64,000 bases of DNA. Origin: Porticoccus sp033791605 (GTDB taxonomy: Bacteria > Pseudomonadota > Gammaproteobacteria > Pseudomonadales > Porticoccaceae). The first letter of the stretch is position 1, and each line of letters opens with the position of its first letter. A program made the position numbers and the translations under genes. The stretch spans positions 34,674 to 98,673 of the forward strand of contig JASJGJ010000012.1 in the NCBI GenBank assembly GCA_033791605.1. The letters run 5' to 3'. This document shows positions 53,125 to 62,300 of this stretch, piece by piece. Below the pieces are notes generated by a model. That model did no database searches and was not told the DNA's origin. It worked only from the letters and a program-made list of their open reading frames with translations.

Positions 53125-53736
53125 ATGAATAACGGACAACCCGCTTGGCAACCAGTGCTCGACTATTGGTTTGGTGATGCCCAGAATGATGTCAATTGTG
53201 CCAATGAAAAGTCGGCCTTGTGGTGGGGAAAAGCGACTGAGGTCGATACAGAGATAGGCCTGCGGTTTGAACCAATTTTACAATTGTTGATTAACGGCGG
53301 TAATCGTTATTGGCTGCAATTCCCTGAAAGTCGCTTGGCGGCCATTATTGCTCTAGACCAATTTTCACGAAATATTTACCGGGATACTCCTACGGCATTT
53401 TCAGCAGACCAGTTGGCATTAAATTGGTGTTTGTCGGGTATTGAGGCTGGGTTGGATAAGCAGCTGCGACCAATTGAACGAGTATTTTTCTACCTACCAA
53501 TGGAACATGCTGAAGACTTGAATACTCAGCATCGTTGTCTTTGGCACTTCCAGCAGCTGATGGAAGTTGTGCCTGCCAACCATCGAGAAACATTCTCCGA
53601 CTTTCTGGCTTTTGCTGAGAGCCATGCGGCGGTCATAGAAAAATTTGGTCGCTTTCCCCACCGCAATGTTATTTTAGGGCGGGAATCTACTCCAGAAGAA
53701 TTGGAGTATCTTGCGCAGCCGGGTAGCGGTTTTTAA
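53125..53736 (+). CDS. DUF924 family protein
   Basis: 203 residues, helical (TPR-like) fold. VLDYWFGDAQND, IIALDQFSRNIYRDTPTAFSAD, FFYLPMEHAEDL and FGRFPHRNVILGRESTPEE are DUF924 signatures. The function is unknown. It is a single gene between hemL and hemJ. Confidence 0.93.
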   Translation: MNNGQPAWQPVLDYWFGDAQNDVNCANEKSALWWGKATEVDTEIGLRFEPILQLLINGGNRYWLQFPESRLAAIIALDQFSRNIYRDTPTAFSADQLALNWCLSGIEAGLDKQLRPIERVFFYLPMEHAEDLNTQHRCLWHFQQLMEVVPANHRETFSDFLAFAESHAAVIEKFGRFPHRNVILGRESTPEELEYLAQPGSGF

Positions 53737-53796
53737 ACCATACCTATCAGTTCCTGATGGTCATAAACGGTGTTTATTTGAATGTCTTGTTAATAA

Positions 53797-54252
53797 TCAG
53801 AAGGGCTTGACGACGACCATCACAACAATACCGATGAGCATAAAGACGGGGACTTCGTTAAACCAGCGATAGAACACGTGGCTATGGGTATTTTTGTCAT
53901 CCCGAAACTGTTTCATCAAATAGAGGCAGGCGTAGTGGTAGATGATCAGCAGAATGACCAATGCCATTTTCACATGAAACCAGGTAGCACTTTTAAAATA
54001 ATCGGGATAAATATTAAACAAGACAATGCCGAGGGCAATGGTGGCGATCATCGATGGATTGGCAATACCACGGTAAAGTTTTCGCTCCATGATTTTGAAA
54101 CGTTCTTTGCTAATCTCGTCATCGGACATAGCGTGGTAGACAAACAACCTGGGTAGGTAGAACAGTGCGGCAAACCAGCACACTACGGCAATAATATGGA
54201 ATGCAGTAATCCAGCTTTGCCCGCTGATGAGAAACTCTTTTATCCAGCCCAT
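53797..54252 (-). CDS. hemJ: protoporphyrinogen IX oxidase HemJ
   Basis: 151-residue inner-membrane protein with four hydrophobic segments. The conserved His is in AFHIIAVVCWFAALFYLPRLFVYHA, and Arg/Lys in RKLYRGIANPSM and FHVKMALV match HemJ. It oxidises protoporphyrinogen IX in organisms lacking HemG/HemY. The presence of hemB and hemL close by supports the call. Confidence 0.9.
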   Translation of the reverse strand: MGWIKEFLISGQSWITAFHIIAVVCWFAALFYLPRLFVYHAMSDDEISKERFKIMERKLYRGIANPSMIATIALGIVLFNIYPDYFKSATWFHVKMALVILLIIYHYACLYLMKQFRDDKNTHSHVFYRWFNEVPVFMLIGIVVMVVVKPF

Positions 54253-54326
54253 GTTTTTTTACCCCTATTTGCACGACTACATTTTTAACGGTATTTTTTA
54301 TGATTGCCAGTTATTACTGTTCGTGA

Positions 54327-56084
54327 CTACTGATAAAAGTTATCGATATCTTGCTTGGTAATGATTCCCGCCACTTCGCTCATGAGTGGTGTTGCGGGCT
54401 GGCTGATAAATACCGCTCGCCCATTATTTTGTTGCATGGTGAGCAGTGCTTCCTGAAGTGTTGCCCTAGCATGTATGGGAAATAGCTCCCATCGTTCGCC
54501 AGGAATTTTTCGCAGGTCGATAGTGTGGTCTTCTTCTGGCAGCGCTTCTTTTAGTTGTTCTATATGAAGAGCGAGGTCGGCAGATTTCAGAATATATTTT
54601 GACTCGCCAGTATCTTCAATCACAACCCAGCGGGGTTTATTTTCCAATAGTGGCTCTGCCATTTTTAAGGGCAGGTAACGTGAATGGCGGGTGAAATTAT
54701 GTTTCATCAGGCTGGTGACGCCGGAGCGACTCAGCATTTGGAATACCGGGGAGCTATAGCGGCTGAGGTCTTGGTCGATAGAAAAGATTCCGGCCTGTTT
54801 GGTTAGCATCCGGCAGGTGATGGAGGATATAACAATCACTAGCATGCTCGGCAATAGAATATTGGGATTGTAGGTGAGCTCTAGTACGGCAATCAGTGCG
54901 GCCAATGGTGCATTTAATACGGCACTCATCATTGCCCCCATGCCGAGAATGGCATAAAAGCCGGAAGATGAAGCTTGGTCGGGGCTGAGTAAACCGCCAA
55001 TCATGCCAAGCGCACCGCCGAGGCAGGCGCCAATCACAAAGTTGGGGCCAATAATTCCTCCGGGGACACCGAGACCAATGGAAATGGTGGTGACGATAAT
55101 CTTGGCAATCACTATGGCGGCTAACAATGTCAGCCCGAGCTCACCGAGCATGGCTTGTTCGACGGTGTCATAACCTACTCCTTGAATTTGGGGGATTACC
55201 GTGGCAACAGCTCCGCATAAAACACCGGCAAATAACATGCGTAGTAATACGGGGCGATGCTTAAACACCCTAGTATGGCGGTAAAGCAATAACATGGCAG
55301 ATGCTGCCAAGCCAATAACTACCCCACAGAGAACCAAAAAGGGTAATTCCCACAGGCTGCCCATTTCAATGAGTGGAATCGCAAATGCGGGTTCGTTACC
55401 AAAAAAAATGCGGGACATAACGCCACCGGTAACAGCGGCAATAATTACTGGGATAAACCCTGTGATCGTGTATTCCATTAACACAGCCTCCATGGCAAAT
55501 ATGACGCCTGCCAAGGGTGTGTTGAAGGAGGCTGCGATGGCTGCGGCGACGCCACAGGCTGTCAGTGTTCGCAAACTGTTGTTGGGTAGTTTCAGTTGTT
55601 GCCCCATGAGGCTGGAGCTCACAGCACCTAAATGTACTGCCGGGCCTTCTCGTCCCACTGAATGTCCGCTTATTAAGGCGATAGCGCCGCCCACAAATTG
55701 CATCAAACCGTTGGCCGCGGGAAGTTGCGCCTGATGGTGTTGCATGCGCTCAAGGATATGGGAAACACTAACCGAGTGATGCTCGGGTTTGGTGAAGTGC
55801 ATGATCAAGCCAAGTATTAGTCCGCCAATGACGGGCAGTAGAAACCTGATATGTATGGGGAGTTGTTCAAAGGATTCGCTGTCTCCTGGTAGAAAAAAGT
55901 CCAGTGGTAGTTCGAATGAGAGTCTGAAAGTGATGGCGATCAGCGCGGTTAAAAATCCGCTGATACAACCTAGAATTGCTAACTGAGGCAGTGCGTCGGC
56001 ATGGGCAAGGCGTGTACGGAAAGCATTTGTATGTCCTCGTAGCCAGCCAGTGTGTGGCGTTTTTCGTTGTTGCTCCACGGTCAT
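54327..56084 (-). CDS. CLC-family chloride channel/transporter with CBS domains
   Basis: 585 residues from ATG at 56084 with GAGAG seven bases before; a longer in-frame reading from 56171 is unlikely. About 10-12 membrane helices, then a C-terminal CBS-type region (about 440-585). The gating glutamate motif GREGP (in GHSVGREGPAVHLG) and the GVPGGIIGPNFVIG motif are kept, but the first selectivity motif GSGIP is replaced by sequence around HHSVSVSHILERM. Ion specificity is therefore uncertain. Located in the inner membrane. Confidence 0.92.
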   Translation of the reverse strand: MTVEQQRKTPHTGWLRGHTNAFRTRLAHADALPQLAILGCISGFLTALIAITFRLSFELPLDFFLPGDSESFEQLPIHIRFLLPVIGGLILGLIMHFTKPEHHSVSVSHILERMQHHQAQLPAANGLMQFVGGAIALISGHSVGREGPAVHLGAVSSSLMGQQLKLPNNSLRTLTACGVAAAIAASFNTPLAGVIFAMEAVLMEYTITGFIPVIIAAVTGGVMSRIFFGNEPAFAIPLIEMGSLWELPFLVLCGVVIGLAASAMLLLYRHTRVFKHRPVLLRMLFAGVLCGAVATVIPQIQGVGYDTVEQAMLGELGLTLLAAIVIAKIIVTTISIGLGVPGGIIGPNFVIGACLGGALGMIGGLLSPDQASSSGFYAILGMGAMMSAVLNAPLAALIAVLELTYNPNILLPSMLVIVISSITCRMLTKQAGIFSIDQDLSRYSSPVFQMLSRSGVTSLMKHNFTRHSRYLPLKMAEPLLENKPRWVVIEDTGESKYILKSADLALHIEQLKEALPEEDHTIDLRKIPGERWELFPIHARATLQEALLTMQQNNGRAVFISQPATPLMSEVAGIITKQDIDNFYQ

Positions 56085-56274
56085 GCAGTGCTCTCGGGTT
56101 TTAAGTTCTTTTATCTGGATTCTGGCGGGCGTGTTACTTGTGCCTGTATTTTTAAATCCCAATATTTTCAAAACCCTGTGTTTTCAAATGTATGGGATCT
56201 AGGGCGCGTTTCATCCCCGGATGTTTGCGCTATTATAAGCAGCTTATGAAACCCATAACAGGAACAACAGTATT

Positions 56275-57306
56275 GTGATTAAAGTAGGCATTGTAGGTGG
56301 TACAGGATACACCGGCGTCGAATTGTTAAGGCTGTTGGCTGTGCATCCCCATGTTGAGGTGGTGGCAATTACTTCGCGTGGTGAGGCAGGTAGGGCTGTG
56401 GATGATTTGTTTCCCAATTTGAGGGGCCATTACAACCTGCGCTTCACCGATCCTTCCGCAGGTGAATTGGATCATTGTGATGTAGTGTTTTTTGCCACAC
56501 CTCATGGTGTTGCACAAAGCACCGTGCCTGGGTTGTTGGAGAGGGGCATAAAGGTGATTGATTTATCCGCTGATTTTCGGATACGAGATGTTGCCTTATG
56601 GGAAAAATGGTACAACCAGCCCCATGCTTGTCCAGAGCTCATTGATCAAGCTGTGTACGGATTACCTGAAGTCAACCGTGAAGAGATTAAAAAAGCCAGT
56701 CTGATTGCTTGCCCGGGATGTTATCCAACCAGTGTTCAGCTTGGGTTTAAGCCGTTGCTTGAAAAGGGGCTGGTCGACCTTGATGACCTGATTGCTAATG
56801 CCGCATCGGGTGCTAGTGGTGCTGGACGTCAGGCGAATGTGGCCAACTTGCTGACGGAGGTGAGCGACAGTTTTAAAGCTTATGGTGTTTCCGGGCACAG
56901 ACACTTGCCAGAAATTGAGCAGGGTTTGGTGGAGATTGCCGGAGCGCCAGTTAGACTGACATTTGTGCCTCATTTACTGCCCATGATTCGGGGAATTCAT
57001 TCGACGTTGTATGCAACGTTGAAAGTTAAAGAGGTTGATCTTCAGCAACTCTATGAAGACTGTTTTCGGGATGAGCCGTTCGTGGATGTAATGCCCGCGG
57101 GTAGCCACCCACAAACACGTTCTGTCAAAGGTTCAAATACTTGCCGGATCAGTGTTTTTCGTCCACAGGGTGGTGATAAAGTCGTGGTACTTGTGGTTGA
57201 AGATAATCTTGTGAAAGGTGCTTCAGGGCAGGCCATTCAGAATATGAATATCCTGTTTGGGTTCCCGGAAAGTGCTGGTTTAAATGCCCCAGCACTACTA
57301 CCTTAA
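56275..57306 (+). CDS. argC: N-acetyl-gamma-glutamyl-phosphate reductase
   Basis: NADPH-dependent third step of arginine synthesis. 343 residues. GGTGYTGVELLRLL is the nucleotide motif and the catalytic Cys149 is in ACPGCYPTSVQLG. Start GTG at 56275 with AGGAA upstream. It opens a run (argC, membrane protein, bactofilin, erpA) in the order known from Pseudomonas. Confidence 0.97.
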   Translation: MIKVGIVGGTGYTGVELLRLLAVHPHVEVVAITSRGEAGRAVDDLFPNLRGHYNLRFTDPSAGELDHCDVVFFATPHGVAQSTVPGLLERGIKVIDLSADFRIRDVALWEKWYNQPHACPELIDQAVYGLPEVNREEIKKASLIACPGCYPTSVQLGFKPLLEKGLVDLDDLIANAASGASGAGRQANVANLLTEVSDSFKAYGVSGHRHLPEIEQGLVEIAGAPVRLTFVPHLLPMIRGIHSTLYATLKVKEVDLQQLYEDCFRDEPFVDVMPAGSHPQTRSVKGSNTCRISVFRPQGGDKVVVLVVEDNLVKGASGQAIQNMNILFGFPESAGLNAPALLP

Positions 57307-58023
57307 ATGTCCAATCATAAGCAGCAACTTGTTGTTAGACCTCATCGCCCAGGCCACCGTAAGGTAGAAATTATTTTATGGGTATCACTGTCGGTGTTTC
57401 TTTTTGCGGCGGGCTTTATGTTGGGGTTTAGGTTTTTTGATGCGGCTATGGTGGAAAAGAGGCAACAAAAACTAGAATTGAGTGGCCTGAGAGATAACTC
57501 TGCTGGCTTGGAACAACAGCTTGCCAATGCTGAATTAACGGCAAGAATTGATAGGGTCGCTTTGGAGCAGGTGCGGCAGGTAATGACATCTTTACAGGCT
57601 GAATTGGCTGTGGATAAGGAAGAGTTAAGCCTGTATCGCAATCTGTTGCAGGGTGGTGGGACTGAAAATGGTTTATTGATTGGTGAGCTGACGTTAAAGC
57701 CTATACTTGAGTTGCAAGATATTGCCTATCGTTTGGTGGTACAGCAAAAAGAAAACAAGCTCAAGCGGATCAACGTCAGGATTAAGATGACGATCAACGG
57801 TCTCAGCGATGGTAAAGCTGTCGCCATGGGGCTTGAGTCGCTTGATAGCCAATTTGAGACGTCGCCTATTCAGACAGAATTTAAGTATTTTCATATTGTT
57901 GAGGGGGTGTTAACGATTCCCTCCGAATTTAAACCGCAGAGCATTACGGTTGAGATGTGGAAAAAAGGTGTCAATAGCAGCCGGGTAGAGCGAGAGTTCG
58001 ACTGGCGCATTGATGAGAGTTGA
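57307..58023 (+). CDS. single-pass membrane protein of unknown function (DUF6776-like)
   Basis: 238 residues; the ATG directly follows the argC stop. One membrane helix (about 22-42, IILWVSLSVFLFAAGFMLGF), then a coiled coil (about 50-115), then a beta-rich domain. This layout and its position between argC and bactofilin match proteins found at the same place in pseudomonads. No function is known; a cell-envelope role is inferred. Confidence 0.8.
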   Translation: MSNHKQQLVVRPHRPGHRKVEIILWVSLSVFLFAAGFMLGFRFFDAAMVEKRQQKLELSGLRDNSAGLEQQLANAELTARIDRVALEQVRQVMTSLQAELAVDKEELSLYRNLLQGGGTENGLLIGELTLKPILELQDIAYRLVVQQKENKLKRINVRIKMTINGLSDGKAVAMGLESLDSQFETSPIQTEFKYFHIVEGVLTIPSEFKPQSITVEMWKKGVNSSRVEREFDWRIDES

Positions 58024-58063
58024 TTGGCTTTTGGCTAAATCATGGGATACGTGAGCTGGAGAG

Positions 58064-58507
58064 ATGAGATATATGCGTAAAAAAACCAAAACAGTGCCCT
58101 TTGCGGCAGGAAATACTACGTTGATTGCTGGTGGCACTCATGTCATGGGAGATATCCACTTTTCTGGAAATCTGGAAATAGAAGGACAGGTGACCGGTAA
58201 TATTGTGGCTGAAGAAGACAGTGGTGCACGCGTGAGAGTATTGCCGGAAGGCCGTGTTATTGGCGATGTCCGCGTGCCGGTTGTTATTATTAATGGACAT
58301 ATAGAAGGCAATATCTATTCCTCTAATCAGGTAGAACTAGCGGATAAGGCTGTGGTCGAAGGTAATCTTCACTATGTGTTAATTGAGATTGAAAAAGGTG
58401 CTCAGATGAATGGCAACTTTGTTCATCAAAAGACACCTGGGGAGTCCAGTAAGGTAGTGGTGTTAGAAAATATTGCAGAAGCTAGCCATGAATCGACAGG
58501 TTCATGA
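58064..58507 (+). CDS. bactofilin
   Basis: 147-residue polymer-forming cytoskeletal protein. The middle is a right-handed beta-helix repeat: GGTHVMGDIHFSGNLEIEGQVTGNIVAEE...GRVIGDVRVPVVIINGHIEGNIYSSNQVELADKAVVEGNLHY. Such filaments help position cell-wall enzymes; an M23 peptidase gene is four genes away. The ATG at 58064 or 58073 may be the start. Confidence 0.93.
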   Translation: MRYMRKKTKTVPFAAGNTTLIAGGTHVMGDIHFSGNLEIEGQVTGNIVAEEDSGARVRVLPEGRVIGDVRVPVVIINGHIEGNIYSSNQVELADKAVVEGNLHYVLIEIEKGAQMNGNFVHQKTPGESSKVVVLENIAEASHESTGS

Positions 58508-58576
58508 TAGAATACTTGACTGTAATGCTAGGGTATTGTCCCGTTTGTGCATTTTGAAGAGTGTTTAGGAGTATTC

Positions 58577-58930
58577 ATGTCCGGTATCGAAACATTTACA
58601 CCCATGCCACTGTATGTGTCAGAAGGTGCAGTGGCTAAGGTAAAAAGCTTGGTTGAAGAGGAGGGGAACCCCGACCTCAAGCTGCGAGTATTTGTCACTG
58701 GTGGTGGCTGTTCAGGCTTTCAATATGGCTTCAGTTTTGATGAGTTGGTGGCTGAGGATGATACGATTGTGGAAAAAGAGGGCGTTACTGTGTTGGCGGA
58801 CCCGTTGAGCATTCAGTATTTGATGGGCTCCACTGTAGATTATGAAGAGGGCCTTCAGGGGTCTCGCTTCTCTATCTCGAATCCAAACGCCACTACTACC
58901 TGTGGTTGTGGATCCTCCTTCTCAGTGTAA
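58577..58930 (+). CDS. erpA: iron-sulfur cluster insertion protein ErpA
   Basis: 117 residues, A-type carrier passing [Fe-S] clusters to apoproteins. The three ligand cysteines are in GGGCSGFQYGF and the C-terminal TTCGCGSSFSV. ATG at 58577 with AGGAG six bases upstream; a longer frame starts at 58547 but lacks support. Its stop is four bases before the next gene's ATG. Confidence 0.96.
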   Translation: MSGIETFTPMPLYVSEGAVAKVKSLVEEEGNPDLKLRVFVTGGGCSGFQYGFSFDELVAEDDTIVEKEGVTVLADPLSIQYLMGSTVDYEEGLQGSRFSISNPNATTTCGCGSSFSV

Positions 58931-58933
58931 GTG

Positions 58934-59425
58934 ATGAAACCTCACTCGATGTTCAAGTTGATCTTGGTGCTGATAGCTTTTAGTTGGTACGCAGTGACGA
59001 TGGCAGATGGGGCAGCACTACATTCCAATGGTTTGATTCAGTCAGAGCGGCAGGAGGTCTCTGCTGGTTATCTTGGACGAATTGAGCTGGGAGATCCGGA
59101 AGCGGTAGAGGGTGCTTTAAAGCGAGCAGAAAGTTTTTATTTTAAGGAAAGCGCTAACCAGGAGGTCTATTCTCCGGTGGTGTTGGTTATTCATGGGGCA
59201 GAAGTGGGTATTTTCTTTAAGGAAAATTACTCGATGTATAAACCCATCGTCGATTTGGCCGCCAGATTGTCTGCTTTTAAGGTAGTAGATATTCGAGTGT
59301 GTGAGACCTCAGCGCGTTGGGAGGGACTTGATTTAAAAACCTTATTTCCTTTTGTGGATACTGTGGTCTATGGCCCCGCAGAAGTAACTCGGTTAATCGA
59401 TGTTGAGAAGTATACGTACTTCTAG
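58934..59425 (+). CDS. secreted DsrE-like protein
   Basis: 163 residues from ATG at 58934. Signal peptide MKPHSMFKLILVLIAFSWYAVTMA with likely cleavage near ADGA. The mature part, VVLVIHGAEVGIFFKENYSMYKPIVDLAARLSAFKVVDIRVCETSARWEGLDLKTLFPFVDTVVYGPAEVTRLIDVEKY, resembles the DsrE/DsrF fold with one Cys where persulfide carriers have theirs. A sulfur-related periplasmic role is possible but unproven. Confidence 0.75.
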   Translation: MKPHSMFKLILVLIAFSWYAVTMADGAALHSNGLIQSERQEVSAGYLGRIELGDPEAVEGALKRAESFYFKESANQEVYSPVVLVIHGAEVGIFFKENYSMYKPIVDLAARLSAFKVVDIRVCETSARWEGLDLKTLFPFVDTVVYGPAEVTRLIDVEKYTYF

Positions 59426-59546
59426 CGTCCGACAAATAATGGCCTCATTTTTCCGTCCCCCTTTTCTCCTCCCCTTCATTTTTAACGTACGGTCTTATTT
59501 TTTTGTGTCTACCCTCGTTCCGAGCGAGGCGTTGATACCGGATGAC

Positions 59547-60680
59547 TTATTTTGGGTAGATAGCACCGAGTACTGAGGCTTGAATGGCCCCGGTTACTGC
59601 CGGGGCATTGCCTGGCTTGCCTTCCAACGTCTGCTTGGCTAACCATGCAAAGGCCACCGCTTCTACCCATTCCGGCGCAATGCCCAGTTGAGCAGTGCTG
59701 GCAATTAAGCTTGGATACAGCAATGCTTCCATACGTTGAATCAGTGCGGTGTTATAGGCTCCACCACCACAGAGAAAAACTTCGACAGGTTTTGGCGAGT
59801 GGGACATCAGTGCTTGGGTGATCGTTTGTGCGGTAAATTCTAATAATGTGGCTTGTACATCTACGGGTTCAGCTTTTGGTAGCTGGGTTAAGTGATCGTT
59901 CAGCCAATGGCTGTTAAATAACTCGGGGCCAGTGCTTTTGGGTGCGGGTTGAGACAGGTAGGCTGTGCTCATCAGGCGTTCAAGTAGTGCGCCAATAACT
60001 TGGCCTTGGGAAGCCCAGCGCCCACTCTCATCATAATTCTGGTGGAGGTGTATCTTGGTCCATTTATCCATTAGCCCATTGCCTGGCCCCGTATCGTAGC
60101 CTAGTAGCGATGAGGTTGAGCCATCACCCGGTAACAGGGTGATGTTGGCAACTCCGCCAATGTTGATAATAGCTCTGGGGCACCCTTTTTTTTCAAAAAC
60201 TGCCTGATGAAACGCGGGAACAAGTGGTGCGCCCTGGCCGCCAAGAATTATGTCGCGACGGCGAAAGTCGGCTACGGTGGTGATGCCCGTCAGTTGAGCA
60301 ATGGTATTGGGATCTGCTACTTGGATACTGTAGGCATATTCGTTGTGGTTGGTATTGGTGGGAGGGTAATGGCGGATAGTTTGTCCGTGACTCCCGATGG
60401 CAGCTATATCGCTAGCATTTCGTTGCTGTTTAGCAAGCAGCTCATTAGTCGCTTGTGCGAAGAGTAATCCTAAAGCTCTGTCTAGCTGGTTCATGCGGTG
60501 TATTTCATCGCTGCCTGATGAGGCGAGGGCATGAATGTCTTTTCTGAGGTTTTCTGTCAATTCAACAGCGTGTGTGGCCAACAAATGAGGCTGTGTTGAG
60601 CTTAGGTCTACCAGCACAGCGTCTATGCTGTCTGCGCTGGTGCCAGACATGAGTCCTATATAAAGATTGCTGTGGCTCAT
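59547..60680 (-). CDS. anmK: anhydro-N-acetylmuramic acid kinase
   Basis: Phosphorylates and opens 1,6-anhydro-MurNAc in cell-wall recycling. 377 residues. IGLMSGTSADSIDAVLVD is the N-terminal phosphate motif, and SHGQTIRH, INIGGVANIT and LGYDTGPGNGLMDKW are family motifs. It lies 12 bases after the peptidase gene upstream, so both wall genes are cotranscribed. Confidence 0.97.
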   Translation of the reverse strand: MSHSNLYIGLMSGTSADSIDAVLVDLSSTQPHLLATHAVELTENLRKDIHALASSGSDEIHRMNQLDRALGLLFAQATNELLAKQQRNASDIAAIGSHGQTIRHYPPTNTNHNEYAYSIQVADPNTIAQLTGITTVADFRRRDIILGGQGAPLVPAFHQAVFEKKGCPRAIINIGGVANITLLPGDGSTSSLLGYDTGPGNGLMDKWTKIHLHQNYDESGRWASQGQVIGALLERLMSTAYLSQPAPKSTGPELFNSHWLNDHLTQLPKAEPVDVQATLLEFTAQTITQALMSHSPKPVEVFLCGGGAYNTALIQRMEALLYPSLIASTAQLGIAPEWVEAVAFAWLAKQTLEGKPGNAPAVTGAIQASVLGAIYPK

Positions 60681-60692
60681 GGATGATTAAGT

Positions 60693-62132
60693 CTAATGGG
60701 TTGAGGTCTGTGTTTCTTTTGTTGTTGCCATGGCTAGTTGCGATATTTGTTGATAATTTGTGAGCTGGGCAATTAATGGTCTTGTGTGTTGATCAAACTT
60801 GGCGCGCTCTTGTTCCTTGATGGGTGTTGCTTGCGGGAGTGTTACGGTGCGAGGGTTGCGGTGAACGCCATTGACCAAGAATTCGTAGTGCAAATGTGGC
60901 CCAGTGGCATAGCCTGTAGAGCCCAGTGTACCGATAACCTGACGCTGCTTAACTGTTTGACCTTTTTTTACCGTACGCTTCGTAAGATGCAGGTATTTTG
61001 TGGTAAAACGTTGACCGTGTTGAATAAAGACATAGTTGCCGTTGGCTTTACTGTAGCCGCTGCCGATAACTTTACCATCACCTGCGGCAAAGATTGGTGT
61101 ACCTCGGGGGGCGGCATAATCTACACCGCGGTGAGCCCGGATTTTTTTGTGGATAGGATGCTTGCGTCGCAAGTTAAAACCTGAACTGATGCGGGTAAAA
61201 TCAAGGGGTGCACGAAGGAATGCTTTACGCATACTGAATCCCTCAGGCGTGTAGTAGTTGGCGTTGCCGTTGCCGTCTTCATAACGTACAGCCTTAAAGG
61301 ACTTGCCCTGATTGGTAAATTCAGCTGCTAGGATGTTGCCGTTACCAATTTTTTCACCATCTAAAAACTTTTCTTCGTAGGTTAGAGAGAAGCGATCGCC
61401 CTTGCGAATATCTAGTGCAAAATCGATATCCCAACCGAAAATATTGGACAGCTCCATAATCAAGCCATGGGGTAGTTGGGCGCGCTCACCCGAGAGGAAT
61501 AATGAGTCCTCAATAGTGGATTCTCTGTAGGTGGTCATGAGCTCAGGTTCTAAAACAATATGCTTGCCGCTATACCCTGCACCTGTTTCCTGCTCTGTAC
61601 TGGTATAAACGTAAGATTCTAATTTGGTTTTTATGTACTTGAGCTGGGACAACTTTCCTTCAGTGTTGAAACCAAATTGAATTTCTTGGCCTGGCCGCAT
61701 GTCGAGTAGGGGTTTAGTTAGTGGGGAGGACGACATCAATTTGTGGACATCCCTAGCACCAAGGGATGCGCGTTGAAAAATAGTGCTGAGATTGTCACCG
61801 CTTCTTACCGGCTGATTTTTCCAGGTTAAACTGGTGTCAGTATTTGTGGGGAGTACGGCTGGGTTGACTTCAGTTTTGATGGGCGTGGAAGCTTTGATGT
61901 CACTAAAAGGATTGTTCTCTGGGGTTTGTACGTCTGCATTTTGGAAGCGAAGCGTAATTTGTTCTTCGCTACGCTTTGCGGACACTTCTTTACTTGGAAT
62001 CGTCAAGGCTAGTATTAGGGTGATTGCGAGTGCAGACATCACCAAAATAGGGGTTTTCGGCCGCGGAGCGGAAAGCAGGCGCTGCCATATTCTTGGGGTC
62101 TTGCTGGGACGAGAGTAGCTGGCTTGGGACAT
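60693..62132 (-). CDS. OapA/M23 murein endopeptidase (MepM-like)
   Basis: 479 residues. One N-terminal membrane helix (about 31-49, ILVMSALAITLILALTIP), an OapA/LysM-like domain around residue 105-150 (WKNQPVRSGDNLSTIFQRASLG) and a C-terminal zinc metallopeptidase domain with zinc ligands in HRGVDYAAPRGTPI and HLHYEFLVNG. It cuts peptidoglycan cross-links during wall growth. It stands divergent to tyrS and upstream of anmK. Confidence 0.93.
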   Translation of the reverse strand: MSQASYSRPSKTPRIWQRLLSAPRPKTPILVMSALAITLILALTIPSKEVSAKRSEEQITLRFQNADVQTPENNPFSDIKASTPIKTEVNPAVLPTNTDTSLTWKNQPVRSGDNLSTIFQRASLGARDVHKLMSSSPLTKPLLDMRPGQEIQFGFNTEGKLSQLKYIKTKLESYVYTSTEQETGAGYSGKHIVLEPELMTTYRESTIEDSLFLSGERAQLPHGLIMELSNIFGWDIDFALDIRKGDRFSLTYEEKFLDGEKIGNGNILAAEFTNQGKSFKAVRYEDGNGNANYYTPEGFSMRKAFLRAPLDFTRISSGFNLRRKHPIHKKIRAHRGVDYAAPRGTPIFAAGDGKVIGSGYSKANGNYVFIQHGQRFTTKYLHLTKRTVKKGQTVKQRQVIGTLGSTGYATGPHLHYEFLVNGVHRNPRTVTLPQATPIKEQERAKFDQHTRPLIAQLTNYQQISQLAMATTKETQTSTH

Positions 62133-62300
62133 AATTGCTCAAACGTTGTTTAGGTTGTGTTCTTAACCTACCAATATATAACAGAAATCGTATTAATCCC
62201 ACTGTGAGGCTTTATAGTTGAGCTGGGCAATACTTGTTTTTGCAAGGGGATAATGTATCGTTTGCGTCCCTTTTTGTTTGGTGAAAAATAGAGATTAACC

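Noticed and set aside
59426..59546. Pyrimidine-rich stretch as a regulatory RNA or terminator
   Set aside because: Only a weak 5-bp stem (CCTCG/CGAGG) is present; nothing else supports a function.
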